DNA from: Strobilurus pachycystidiatus
Taxonomy: Eukaryota > Basidiomycota > Agaricomycetes > Agaricales > Physalacriaceae
Assembly (NCBI GenBank): GCA_019915135.1
Contig: JAHLMK010000011.1
Coordinates: forward strand, 62,001-126,000
Reading direction: 5' to 3'
Length of the DNA stretch: 64,000 bases
Both the position numbers and the translations under genes were made by a program. The notes beneath the pieces are model-generated. The model searched no databases and was not told the DNA's origin. It saw nothing but the letters and a program-made list of their open reading frames with translations. Positions 20,759 to 30,701 of the stretch are shown one piece after another. The number at the start of each line of letters is the position of its first letter. Position 1 is the first letter of the stretch.

Positions 20759-23057
20759 TCAACCCTGCTTCCCAAACTGCTCATACAATCCCTTCAACTG
20801 AGCATCGATAACGTCGCGCTCAGCAACCAGTCTCAACACCGTGTCGCGCACGGCACGATCACGAGGTTCACCGGGTTGCCCTTGCATCCTCTGCAGCCAC
20901 TGCTCCTGCCCCTGCGCCTTTGGTGTGTTGTTGGCCTGCTGCTGCTGTGGAGCCGCAGGTGGTACAGCTGTGCGTACCGCGGCGGGGGCTGTTGCAGTCT
21001 GCGTTGGTGCCTGTGCTTGCCTTGCCCGCTGTCCTACGTCAGGTTGACGGATAGGATGGAATATCCGCGCAGGGTACGAAGATGTCGGGAACGTCGGAAA
21101 CTGTCTAATTATGTTGGATGCCGGGGCCCGGAAAGGCGGAGGCGGAGGTGGAGACAATCGACGCCGAGGAACGATGGTCGGTACTGTGCGCGGAGGGAAC
21201 GGCTCTCGACGCGCTGGTAGTTTATTCGTCCAGGACTGCAAGTTCTTGGTGGTATCTTTGAAGAATGAAGCCCTGCCGTGTGTGTGGTAGTCTCCAGATG
21301 ACGCACCCGCTACTTTGATTCGTTTGGAAAGACGCTAGATACAATTAAAACTTGGAAGCCTGTGTGTCACCCTCACGTACTTGATCGTCGTCGTCTTCGT
21401 CACTTGATTCTTCCTTTTTGCCTCTCGGCCGTTTGGCATGTCCACGCTAGTAGTTGTTGATATGATTGAAGAGAGACCAGAGGGGGACTCTTACGACAGG
21501 GCAATCCTCTTCGCTTTCTTCGTCGACCTTCACCTTCAATTCAGAGTCTTCGACCTTGAATTTTGTTTCGTTTTCCGGCTGATTCGATATTTGAATGAGC
21601 ATCAAATGAGTCAAAAGAGAGATGTTGACTTGCATCGTCTGATTCGTCTTGCCCATCTTCCTCCTCGGATTTGATGACCTGCAAGGCGGATAAGAATCAA
21701 TACGGAGAAAAACAAGGACACTTACCACGATTTCATTATCATCGATTTCGGCATCGACGTCGATAATGTCCTGAAACTCGACCTTCACCTGGATCTTACG
21801 CACCTTCTTTTCACCCACCTCATCGTCGGAGTCAAGGTCCATGTCCGAAGCATGACTGGGTCTGATCTTTGTCTCGCGAGATCCAGTACCCTTGTATCCA
21901 CTGCGCCTGGCAACAGCCTTACGCACTTCCCCCTTCTTCTCCTCTACTTTCCGTCGTCGATTTGCCGCCGCTAGAGCAAAGCGCCGACCCTCTTCGCGCT
22001 GGCGTTGCGCCGCTAGCGTCTGAGCTTCAATTATTTCAGCCTTTCGTCTCTCCATATCCTGGCGTCGCTTCTGTTGGACCGTGTATGCAGCGATGGCTTG
22101 TTGGCGCTCCACTTGGACAGATCTTTGCTGTTGTTGAATAACTCTTTGCTCTTGTTGCTCGATTGCTGCCCATAGCTGGCCAATAACTTCTCCTTCTGCT
22201 TCCTCCTCAACCTCAGCTGCGGTTGCATTGGCTGCGTTGTCAGCGGCGGGCATTTGGACGTCACCAGAGGCGGTCGGTACGGCATTCTGGTGAGCGCCGT
22301 TCATCTCCAAGCGCTGCATAGGATCAACCGCGGGCGCTGGTGCGGGATCCGACGCTGCTGCTGCAAGGTCGCGTTCTCCTTGGAGGCGAAGACGAAGTTG
22401 TTCTTCGCGACGGGAGGCCTCGCTTTCAGCATGCGGCTTAACGATTAGGGGGATGGTTTCCTGCTTGACAGGGGGTGCGACTGTCCCAGATTGTGCGACA
22501 GGTGGCACATAGGAAGGACGTGGTTCCAACGACCTGGATCTTTGGCGCAAAGGCACAGCAGAGGGGAACCTGTTCCGCCGTGCCGAGCGGTAGGGAGGTG
22601 GTGAGTACGGGCGACGAAAGGGAGAAGGCTGTCGACGTGCCGGGGAGAAACGCCTAGGCGGCGGAGACCACACACGAGATGTCCCGTAATGGGCCGACGG
22701 TGAGCGCCTGGAGTGGCTGCGCGGGTCCTGGCTTGGGCCAGGCGAGCCAAGGCGGCCTAGCAGGGGCGGGCGGCAACGACTGCCTGTGCGACTAGGCGTC
22801 CTGCCTCTGCTCCGGCTCCGGCTACGACTGCGACTGCGACTTTGACTGCGAGGGCGAGATTGGATTCGGTTGGCCAGTGGGGGCAAGACGCTGCCCGAAG
22901 CTCCCGCCGCTGGTGCTCGGGGTGATCGACCTCGTTGCGCCTTTTTCTTGGCCCTGCGCGACAGCTTCGGGACATCGCGCTGAGATACCCTATTGTAGAG
23001 GGGTCCCTGGGGCGCACCTGTACTGAATGGCTTTGGCGGTAGAGAAGGATTGATCAT
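20759..23057 (-). CDS. RS-rich, disordered protein (possible RNA-processing factor)
   Basis: Not assigned to a family. It starts MINPSLPPKPFSTGAPQGPL, then has a basic region (KLSRRAKKKAQRGRSPR), a run of Arg-Ser dipeptides (RSRSRSRSRSRSRGR), Pro/Arg-rich repeats, a long Gln/Glu/Ala-rich predicted coiled coil (QQEQRVIQQQQRSVQVERQQ) and acidic tracts (DLDSDDEVGEKK; EEESSDEDDDDQ). The last exon (about 21300-20759) is Pro/Gln-rich and ends RLVAERDVIDAQLKGLYEQF. Introns lie near 21660-21720, 21370-21500 and 21310. RS dipeptides suggest a nuclear RNA-processing role, but no RRM is visible. The downstream exons could in principle be a separate gene; the common splice phase and lack of a second start argue for one. 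Confidence 0.62.
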
Positions 23058-23226
23058 GGTGATGATGGTTCGATGCAGAAAGCGCAATCCTACAGGCGCA
23101 CACATACATACAGATCCTTGATCCGGAATGATCCGGGCCACTAGAATTGCATGCAGTGACACCAGAGTGACACTGCCTGGCACAGTAGACTTAGCAAACA
23201 AAAGCTTCAAACCTAGCATGACCGTA

Positions 23227-26185
23227 TTATACTCTCAAAACACGCAATGTACCATCCTCGCTACAGCTTGCAAGCTCTCTTGCTTTGCCCGGTCTCCAAC
23301 TCACTCGATGCACCTGGTTCACATGGGCATGTCTGTAAGAACTCTGTCAGACACGACGACATCAGAAATATGTGGAATACGTACTCTGACGGAACGGTTT
23401 TCACGAGATTCCAGGAGGTTGGCTCGGACAACACACTCACGTAAATCAGTATCTCCCCAGTTTCTAGCCCGACAGCAAGGAGACGCCTGATGATGGATGT
23501 TCATTGACATAGGAACAGTTTGAAGAACCAATACTCACTTATTGTCTTCTGCAGGGGAAAAGTCGACGGCTGTTGCAGCCTCGGCAAGCTTCAGCGTCGT
23601 CGCATTCCATTTACCATCGGAACCAATCTTCCATATCTTCACCTATGACAGAATAAGCGATGCTCAAAAGTGAGATGCAAGTGAACTCACAGTCTTGTCT
23701 CTTGAAGCAGTGGCAAATACATCCCCTTCATGTGCCCACGCACAGTCCCAGATAATACGCGCATGACTCTTGTCGGCGGCGACAGGTAGGTATTCTGAAC
23801 CAACGATCAGCGATTGACATCAAGTGGATGATAAAAAGAACATACGCTTCGTTCCTTGCTCCCGCTTGAACAGCCTCCAAGTACGATCTCTCGATACAGA
23901 GAGAACATAAGCATCATCAGGACTTAATGCTATTCGTGTCACTGTCAAAGCATGCCCCGCCAAGGGCTCCCCAATGGGCTGCCACGTCTTGGCATCCCAT
24001 AGCCTCACCACTGCATGTTCCGGTGACGTCGACTTGCACGCAGACGCAACAATATCATGAGAGTGGGATGTTGCCAAAGTTATCGACTCATAACCATGTC
24101 CAAAGACTTTCTCCACTTCGGGCCAAAGCGTCGATGCAGCAAGCTCACCCTCCAGAGGCCGAGTAGATGACAACATTTCCGATATCTCTTGTGGACCTAC
24201 ACGAGTCAGTTGGAACAGAAGGCCGGTACCAATGGAGGCTCACCATCGCTCGTAGCTTTGTTGGAGAGGCCGAGAGGAGGCACGGCTGCCCTCATAGGAC
24301 GCTCTGATGCTTCATCGTCGTCGAGAGCCGCTATGCCTAGTGTGGTAACTACGTCCACGAAACTTTTGGGTGCCTCAAAAACTCTCGCCACTTTCTCGTC
24401 TCCAATGCTCACAAATTTGAAATTACTTAAAAACGACACGGCGAGGAGGTCGAAACCATGAACCTGCGGTCGCGCGAGCTCGTGCCAAGTTGTCAGTCCG
24501 CTGTCCGTGTGGCTCAAAGGTGCATGTATTCGTGTTGTTTGGTCCAGTCTGGCGTGGTGCACAAGTCAAGGTTCATTCGAATTCCCAAGGGAGAGAACAT
24601 ACCCAGTCGACGCCAAAAACATTCCGTTCGGACTCCAAGCAAGACCTTTCACAGGCCCACTGTGCCCACTGATTGCATGCGCTTCAGTCCATTTTTCCGT
24701 TTTGCTGCTGCGAGAAGCGTTCCAGCAACGCCAACCGCCTGACCATCCCCAAGCAAGCGCATCTTCGCCCTGACGCCCCCATAGTCCCCCGACGAAACCT
24801 CCGAGACGTTGTCCGCCAATATCACCAAAACGTTGTATGTTGATCCATATTGCCGACTGCTCGTCTTGATCATTGGAAATGATGGTAGAAGGCGACCACA
24901 AAATCACAGAGGAATCAGTGGAGGTGGAGAGCAGCGTCGGAACCGCCTTGGGGACCGCTGGACGCCAATCGAGAGACGTCACGCCTGCTTCGTGTCCGAC
25001 CAAAAGGGCGTCGAAGGTTATAGAGTATTGTTGAGAACTACCGGGATAGTCGTCAGACTGAGCACTCAAAGGGATTTGACCAAGCTCACACTGTCTGTGA
25101 TTTGACGGTTACGATGTGCCTTTTGAGAGATACTTGCCGTCCTCCACCTCCCTCATCAGTGACTTCGCCAAGGGACGCCTCGAACGCGTCGAGTAGGGCA
25201 TCGCTCCAGTTGTCTGACTCGGCTTGCTTGAAGGGCTCGATATTCCATAGACGGATGTTCGAGTCATGCGAGCCAGAAGCAAGAACCAGCAGGTTCTGTT
25301 GCGCGTCAAGGTCCCTGAAGGCAAGACATCGCACCCAGTCATCATGCCCTGCGAGAGAAGCAGATTTGATGAACTGACAGAAGTCAGCTGAATCTGTAAT
25401 ATGACTTCAGGATAGACGCACTGGAGCGCCTTCATCTTCTGCTTTAGTCCAAATCTGAATGCTCCTGTCGGTAGTCGCGATAGCCAGGATGACATCTAAG
25501 GAAGGATAAGACGTCGGACGGGTAAATGGCGAGAATGTATACAAACTTTGTGATCTAGGAAGAAAGCTGATTTTCATGGAAAGTGGGTATTTGCCATTCA
25601 ATGAGAGAATTTGAGTTTCTGGGGAGACCTCAGCCATTTTCAATCGAATTTGTCGCATTGTGTTCGCACCCTTCTTATCATCCAAGTCCCAGACTTTGAC
25701 GAAAGCGTCAGATGAGCCTGTGGCGAACAGTCGTGCTTTTGGATGGACACATAGCGCAGAAATGCCCTTCGGGTGCGCCTGTAGCCGAGGCTCTGCTTTC
25801 CACTAGAACCCATATCAAGTCACATCCAGGCTGGAATCTGCCTGGCACGGACCTTCCCTCCCTCGCAAATCCAATGTATAACCGCGCCCTTGTCATCCGC
25901 CGAAATAAACGCTTCTTCGCCAACGAAATCTATGCAGGTCAATGTCGAGTGGTGTCCAGGGAGTGTCTTATATACGCCAGGATCAGGAGAGCTCTGTATA
26001 CTGATTATGAGGCCAAATCATCACTGCAAAGTCGGAAAAGTGAGATGAAATACCTGCAAATTCCAGAGGGAGACGAGGTTTGAGCTTCCAAAGGCTATCA
26101 GGCATCCAGATGGGGACACTGCAGCCGCCTCCGGGAATCTATTCGTCGATGCTGAGATATAGGCCTCAATTTTTTCGGCGTCCAT
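23227..26185 (-). CDS. ELP2: Elongator complex subunit 2 (WD40 protein)
   Basis: A scaffold subunit of Elongator, which modifies wobble uridines of tRNAs. It is a two-propeller WD40 protein. The start MDAEKIEAYISASTNRFPEA is followed by AAVSPSGCLIAFGSSNLVSL. Further blades: VIAFVGEEAFISADDK-like sequence, RLFATGSSDAFVKVWD, GHDDWVRCLAF, LVLASGSHDSNIRLW, GHEAGVTSLDWRP, STSTDSSVILWSP, SGHSGPVKGLAWSPNGMFLAST, DQTTRIHAPL, GHALTVTRIALSPDDAYVLS and LAVGLETGEI. It ends HAHVNQVHRVSWRPGKARE followed by LASCSEDGTLRVLRV. Many introns of about 50 nt separate these. The ELP2-type inserts (ARPQVHGFDL; LGLSNKATSDG) support this family over other WD40 proteins. Start codons of ELP2 and the divergent holo-ACP synthase are 63 bp apart. 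Confidence 0.9.
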
Positions 26186-26248
26186 GATGGCGGCGAGCAC
26201 AGTGTGATAGGCGATCGGGCCGAGTAGCGCTTGTTCGCTCAGGCCGTC
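26186..26248. promoter_or_regulatory. 63-bp bidirectional promoter
   Basis: The region between the ELP2 start (minus) and the holo-ACP synthase start (plus). It has no clear TATA box in either direction. The spacing implies shared control or promoter elements inside the coding regions. Confidence 0.5.
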
Positions 26249-26691
26249 ATGATCCTCGGCTTGGGTGTCGACCTCGTCTTTGTTCCCCGTATCGCTGCGC
26301 TCATACAGCGACGCGGCGCGGTCAAGTTTGCTTCCAAAATCTTGAGTCCAGAGGAGCTCCCGTACCTTCCTCAAGAAACTGAGGAATCTACCGTTCGCGT
26401 ACGGTTTCTTGCTGTTCGGTATATCAAACATTTCTCGACACGAAATAATTTTTTGACTCAATCTGCAGATGGGCAGTTAAAGAAGCCGCCTACAAGGCTC
26501 TTTATCCATCTGTGAGGCCAACTTGGAAAGATTTGACCTTGGTACCATTTGCCGGCGAGTTTCCCGGAAGCAAACCGCGTCTGCTACTCAGGGAAGGGAA
26601 GCGGGGAAGCGTATATGAGCTGTTGGTGTCCGTGTCCCATGATGGGGAGTATCTGGTGGCTTCCGTGATAGCAACTGCAAATCAAGTGTAG
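26249..26691 (+). CDS. PPT2: Holo-[acyl-carrier-protein] synthase (AcpS-type phosphopantetheinyl transferase)
   Basis: Transfers 4'-phosphopantetheine from CoA to the serine of an acyl carrier protein. The small stand-alone type in fungi serves mitochondrial ACP. Exons 26249-26418 and 26469-26691 give 130 aa. The start MILGLGVDLVFVPRIAAL has the AcpS Asp motif (GVDLV). RGAVKFASKILSPEE precedes the intron, and WAVKEAAYKALYP, the Mg/CoA-binding motif, follows it. The end is VSVSHDGEYLVASVIATAN. No polyketide or fatty-acid synthase is nearby, so this is not part of a biosynthetic cluster. Confidence 0.9.
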
Positions 26692-27216
26692 CGGTATCAC
26701 GTTGCATGTATTAATCATGACTGGGGGGTATGGCCGCAAGCGGCGAGGGCCAAACCTTATATCCAAGAATATTTTATAACACATCCTGACACTCAGAATG
26801 AGAGACGTATTTTGCAGGCCACAAGAAGTACCTTCCAGTAGTGTAAGTACTTCGTATTCTCCACAGGAATGCATCATAACAGGGAGGGGGGCCCTTCGCA
26901 TCGCCGCCGTCGCGTATTTGGGGCCCGGCAATGCATATGCATGAAGTATTCATATATTTCCGGTGCACTCTATCTGAGACCTCTGGGTTGAGTTTTCCTA
27001 GATCTTTCCCTCAGAGTTTCGTGCGTACAAAGGTCACGGCGAATCAAGTGCAAGAGATAGGGGTGTTTTCCCTTTTTTGGTCGAGTCTCAAAAGGCTGAC
27101 TTTTGAGTCTGAGTCTCTAAGGCCTAGGCCCATTGCCTTTTATATCCGAGTCTGGAAAGTCTGCCCGCCTCGGATTCTTACAAGGAGCCAAAACCTAAGG
27201 TTTGGCAATGATCAGT
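26692..27216. other. Convergent intergenic region
   Basis: About 525 bp between the holo-ACP synthase stop (plus) and the IBA57 stop (minus). Short open frames on both strands have no domain-like content. No repeat or RNA is recognised. Confidence 0.4.
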
Positions 27217-28403
27217 CTACATTACATCCTTGCTGTCCGTTGGATCATCAGACTTGCTGCTTTTTGGCCACCGATCAGGTACTGTCGGTTTTACGTTCCA
27301 CACACCACCTTCTTTGTCTTTGGCTTGAAGTGGCACCTGAGCGTCAACTTCTTCCATACGCAACACCGCTAAGCCATGTCCACCTGCAGAGGTAAGCAAC
27401 TTGCCAGTCGGGCGACGTCCACCGGATGTTATGTTGAGGCCAGCGGTAAGAGTTCCGAAAGACGGACTGAAAATCTCAGAAGAAGAAACGCATTCGACAA
27501 GGGGGGAACTAACGAATCTCCTTCCTTTTGGAGGGCGACGGGATATACGCGCTTCCGTAAAACACCAGTGTGGTACGTTCGAACGGTCAACTCTTGGCCG
27601 ACATAGCATCCCTTCCGGAAATCAAGTCCGCCCATCATGTCTAGGTTGGAGTCCATGGGGAATGCATGTGTGGGTGGAATGTCGCATTGACCCTCCGGGA
27701 CACCCAATGATAATCTATGTAAGGTGTAGCTGTCCACGAGGTCATGATCTTGACTTTCCGCCGCTGTAGTCGGGTCATCAGCGATGAATGCTACGAATGA
27801 GAAAGAACAACTTGCGTTTGTCGCCCTTTCGCACGAGAAGCCTCTTTCCCATTCCAACCGCTCTTCTGTCGCGTATTACACCGTCATCTGTACCCCATGG
27901 CCATTCACCATCGGTAGGCCAGATAGGCTCAACGGCACCGCTCTGCGCCAGACGCCAAGTCCGCTCTGTCTCCCAATGCGCTTGTGCGGATCCCCAAGCT
28001 GACCAGAGATCGTACTCCTCGGAAACGTCGCGAAGTTTGACTTTACTCCGGAGAACATATCGCTTGAGTAGGTCGAGAAGTGGTAGTGCCTGCGACGGAC
28101 GCGGATCGTATTCTATAACATATCCAGGCTTTCCCTTGTCGTCCGTTTTGGTGAAGAGAAATATATCGTAAAGGACCCTTCCCTGCACTTGGACTGAGAT
28201 TTGGGGAAGCAGACTTTTGATGATGACAAATGCACCTGTGGACTTAGGACTGTCGAAAAGGCCGGACGACAGGGTTCGCGAACCGACGTGGCGAGCACCC
28301 CGTTGAGGAATTCAGACGCCTGCGAGCCAAACACAGACAAGAAGGACCGGTGTGGAACGCGCGCCAGGCAAGGCACTCCTCGTAGCACAGAAGGTAAAGT
28401 CAT
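27217..28403 (-). CDS. IBA57: Mitochondrial iron-sulfur assembly factor IBA57 (GcvT/YgfZ family)
   Basis: Works with ISA1/ISA2 to mature [4Fe-4S] proteins in the mitochondrial matrix. The N-terminus [20 protein letters not shown] is basic and acid-free, a plausible presequence. Then [50 protein letters not shown] and [19 protein letters not shown] appear. The diagnostic YgfZ/IBA57 motif follows: [20 protein letters not shown] then VLRKRVYPV, with the conserved Cys in KGCYVGQE. The end [11 protein letters not shown]...WPKSSKSDD is typical of the C-terminal barrel. Introns lie at about 28200-28245, 27780-27800 and 27480-27510. It diverges from the next gene across 107 bp. Confidence 0.92.
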
Positions 28404-28510
28404 ACCACCACGTGATAAACTCGATCGGGATCAATTTGATGGAAATCAAATTGTCGTGAATGATTTGCCACAGCCTCCGGTCACCGTCTTGAAACACCTT
28501 GCTCTACACC

Positions 28511-29925
28511 ATGCTCCTCGAACGCGGGGAATCCACCCGCAAAGATGTACCACCCCCTCCGTATATCGAGGTAGATCCCGCTGAAGTTCACGCCACACCA
28601 CCGCCGCCCGACATTGAGACTTTCTCGGAAGAACTTCCGACTGTGTCTCCCCCGCTCCCTGCTCGGCCAGTGCAACACACTCCTTCTCCGTCTTCGTCTC
28701 CATCCCCAACAGGCCCGCATGCCTCGTCATCTAGCAATCAGCTGCTAGTGCCCTCTCCGCGTATCTCGCGTCTCATGACGCCTTCATCTTCCTCGCTGCG
28801 GTCTGTTTCAGCTCTCGAAAGAGCGCTGAACAGCGGTAAAGACAAATGGTTCAACTCGAAGAAGCACACCACAAAGGAGGTCCGAGCAACGGCACTCCAA
28901 GTACTAGGAGATCTCGTTCGGAACTACGGCAAACATCTTAACGATCCTGAAGCGGAACCTGTCGAGTCCATCCTCGCCAACTGCGCGACGGCCTGCCAGT
29001 CCGCATCTCTTGACTTCTCTACCCTCCTCCAGGAAAGATCAGTGGAGGGTCATGCTCCAATATACTGGTCAATTGTCACACAAAACAGCGATGCCGACAG
29101 ACACGTTCCCTCGCGACTACTAGCGTGCATCCTCCGTACCTCAAACCCACTCGATGATGTTTCACGCTCAGAAATACGCCACGCCTGCTTGTCGAGTAAC
29201 AACCAAGCACTGTTCAACTATATTCGATGCATGGAGGTGTACCGTCCTCCAGATCTGCGCGGAGAATCGGCCTTCCGTGATGACTATCGTCCAGATGTGA
29301 TCACTGTCACAGAATCGGCTTCTGCTGCATTCACAGTTCATTTTGAGCTGTTCAAATTCATGAACCAAGTGCATTGCGCAAGGGACATCTGTCTGGAATT
29401 CATCGCCAAAGGTGTGGTAGTATCACTTCCGATCTGAATTCTTTTATTGATGCGGCTTGCAGCCCGAATGTGGAGGCTCACATTTTCGTCGGATCAGAAG
29501 CAAAACTCTCCTTGGCAGCTTTCTCTGTCGCTGTTGGCCCACAGTCCGCCGACATTTGTTGACGCCGAGTTCCGCGTGGTCGACGCGTCACCTTATCCCG
29601 TCGTTCCGTCGTCACCAACGGCGGGTGCCGCGTCGAAACCTCTACCAGACGTCACCCTCGTACTTAGATCTCAGAGCCAACTCACCTCCGTCGAGTTGAA
29701 ACAATCAAGAGGATTTAAGCACGAGATAGCCGTCCCCCTGAGTAGTCCCGATACTACAAATCTATTGACTGAGTGAGTGGTGTTTGCTCTAAGCTGCTTG
29801 ACCATGACACTAATGGTCTGTTCATCAGAGGAAGTAATTACCTCTCAGTTGACGAGATTTTGAGAGCACGACTTGACGTAAAGTTGGTCAGACCGGAGAA
29901 GGAGTCGGGATGCATCATTTGCTGA
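28511..29925 (+). CDS. Orphan protein with CaaX-like C-terminus
   Basis: Not recognised. Exons 28511-29411, 29463-29772 and 29829-29925 give 435 aa. The N-terminal about 100 residues are Pro/Ser-rich (PPPPYIEVDP, PSPSSSPSPTGP). A folded-looking domain follows (ALERALNSGKDKWFNSKKHT, TALQVLGDLVRNYGKHL, LFNYIRCMEVYRPPDL, HFELFKFMNQVHCARDICLE, LTFSSDQKQNSPWQL) and then a further beta-rich part (FVDAEFRVVDASPYPV, DVTLVLRSQSQLTSVELKQ). The last residues, KESGCIIC, form a Cys-aliphatic-aliphatic-Cys end, a possible farnesylation signal that could place the protein at membranes. Both introns are phase-consistent. Confidence 0.72.
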
Positions 29926-30701
29926 TGATTAGTGGACTCTGACCGATTTGTTATGAGAACCGATTCGGGGAGGACCCTACCGCGTCCTGTACGTTTTGCT
30001 TGAAACTGGGCGCATGACTGTTTTCGAAGCGCCCGCCATAACTCTACTATGCTGATTTGTAAGTATTCGGTGACTAGCTGCGAAGTTTGGCGTTTACCGA
30101 CAAGCGACAGGTATAATATCCAGACGTGCCAAATCTAGATGCGAAGTGACTGGATGCAAAGTACACTTTGAAGCCCAACTTGTTACTTCCTGCTCTCGTT
30201 CGGAGAAAGGCGATGCAACCTGGAAGGATCAAGAATGATTAGATGGTCTGGACAATCAAGACAAGACGGGGGACGGAGACAAAGACGGCGATGAAAACGA
30301 TTATGGCGACGTTGGCGAATCAGACGACGGAGAGGATGACATGTATCGTTCCATCTGATTTACTTACACAACCTACCAATATCTGGGGTTTTAAGCAGGA
30401 TTTCACGGAGGGCGCGGCAAAGAGTGGAAAACGCGGCCAGTGTACAATTTCCCTTCTACTATACAGCAAGGCTGAGTTGTCTCGGAATACGCACCAAATG
30501 CACAGTTCAATATACAACCGCATTATCGTTCATGAGAGAAGAGATACTGTATCTCGGCAGACTGTAGTGAAGAATATCTGATCAGCATGGTCTTATCCTT
30601 CAAACTCTGCCAGCTGGGATCCCTGAACAGAAGGTGACGTGATCACGTGGAGGCGCGCTGACGTGACAGCGTAACAAATCAACCCTATAATCTCAACCAG
30701 C
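29926..30701. other. Intergenic region with possible broken open frame
   Basis: About 775 bp before SMC2. A plus-strand frame (30074-30358) looks partly coding but is broken by one TGA at 30236-30238. Before the TGA it reads SRCEVTGCKVHFEAQLV; after it is a strongly acidic Asp/Gly/Glu stretch (DGDKDGDENDYGDVGESDD). It has no clear start. It could be a gene remnant, an exon pair with an unrecognised intron, or chance. Confidence 0.3.

Noticed and set aside
23470..23530. CTGATGA at about 23488 as a hammerhead core
   Set aside because: No GAAA and no pairing flanks; it lies in the ELP2 coding region.
26249..26691. Phosphopantetheinyl transferase as sign of a secondary metabolite cluster
   Set aside because: It is the small AcpS type, and no PKS, NRPS or tailoring enzymes are nearby.
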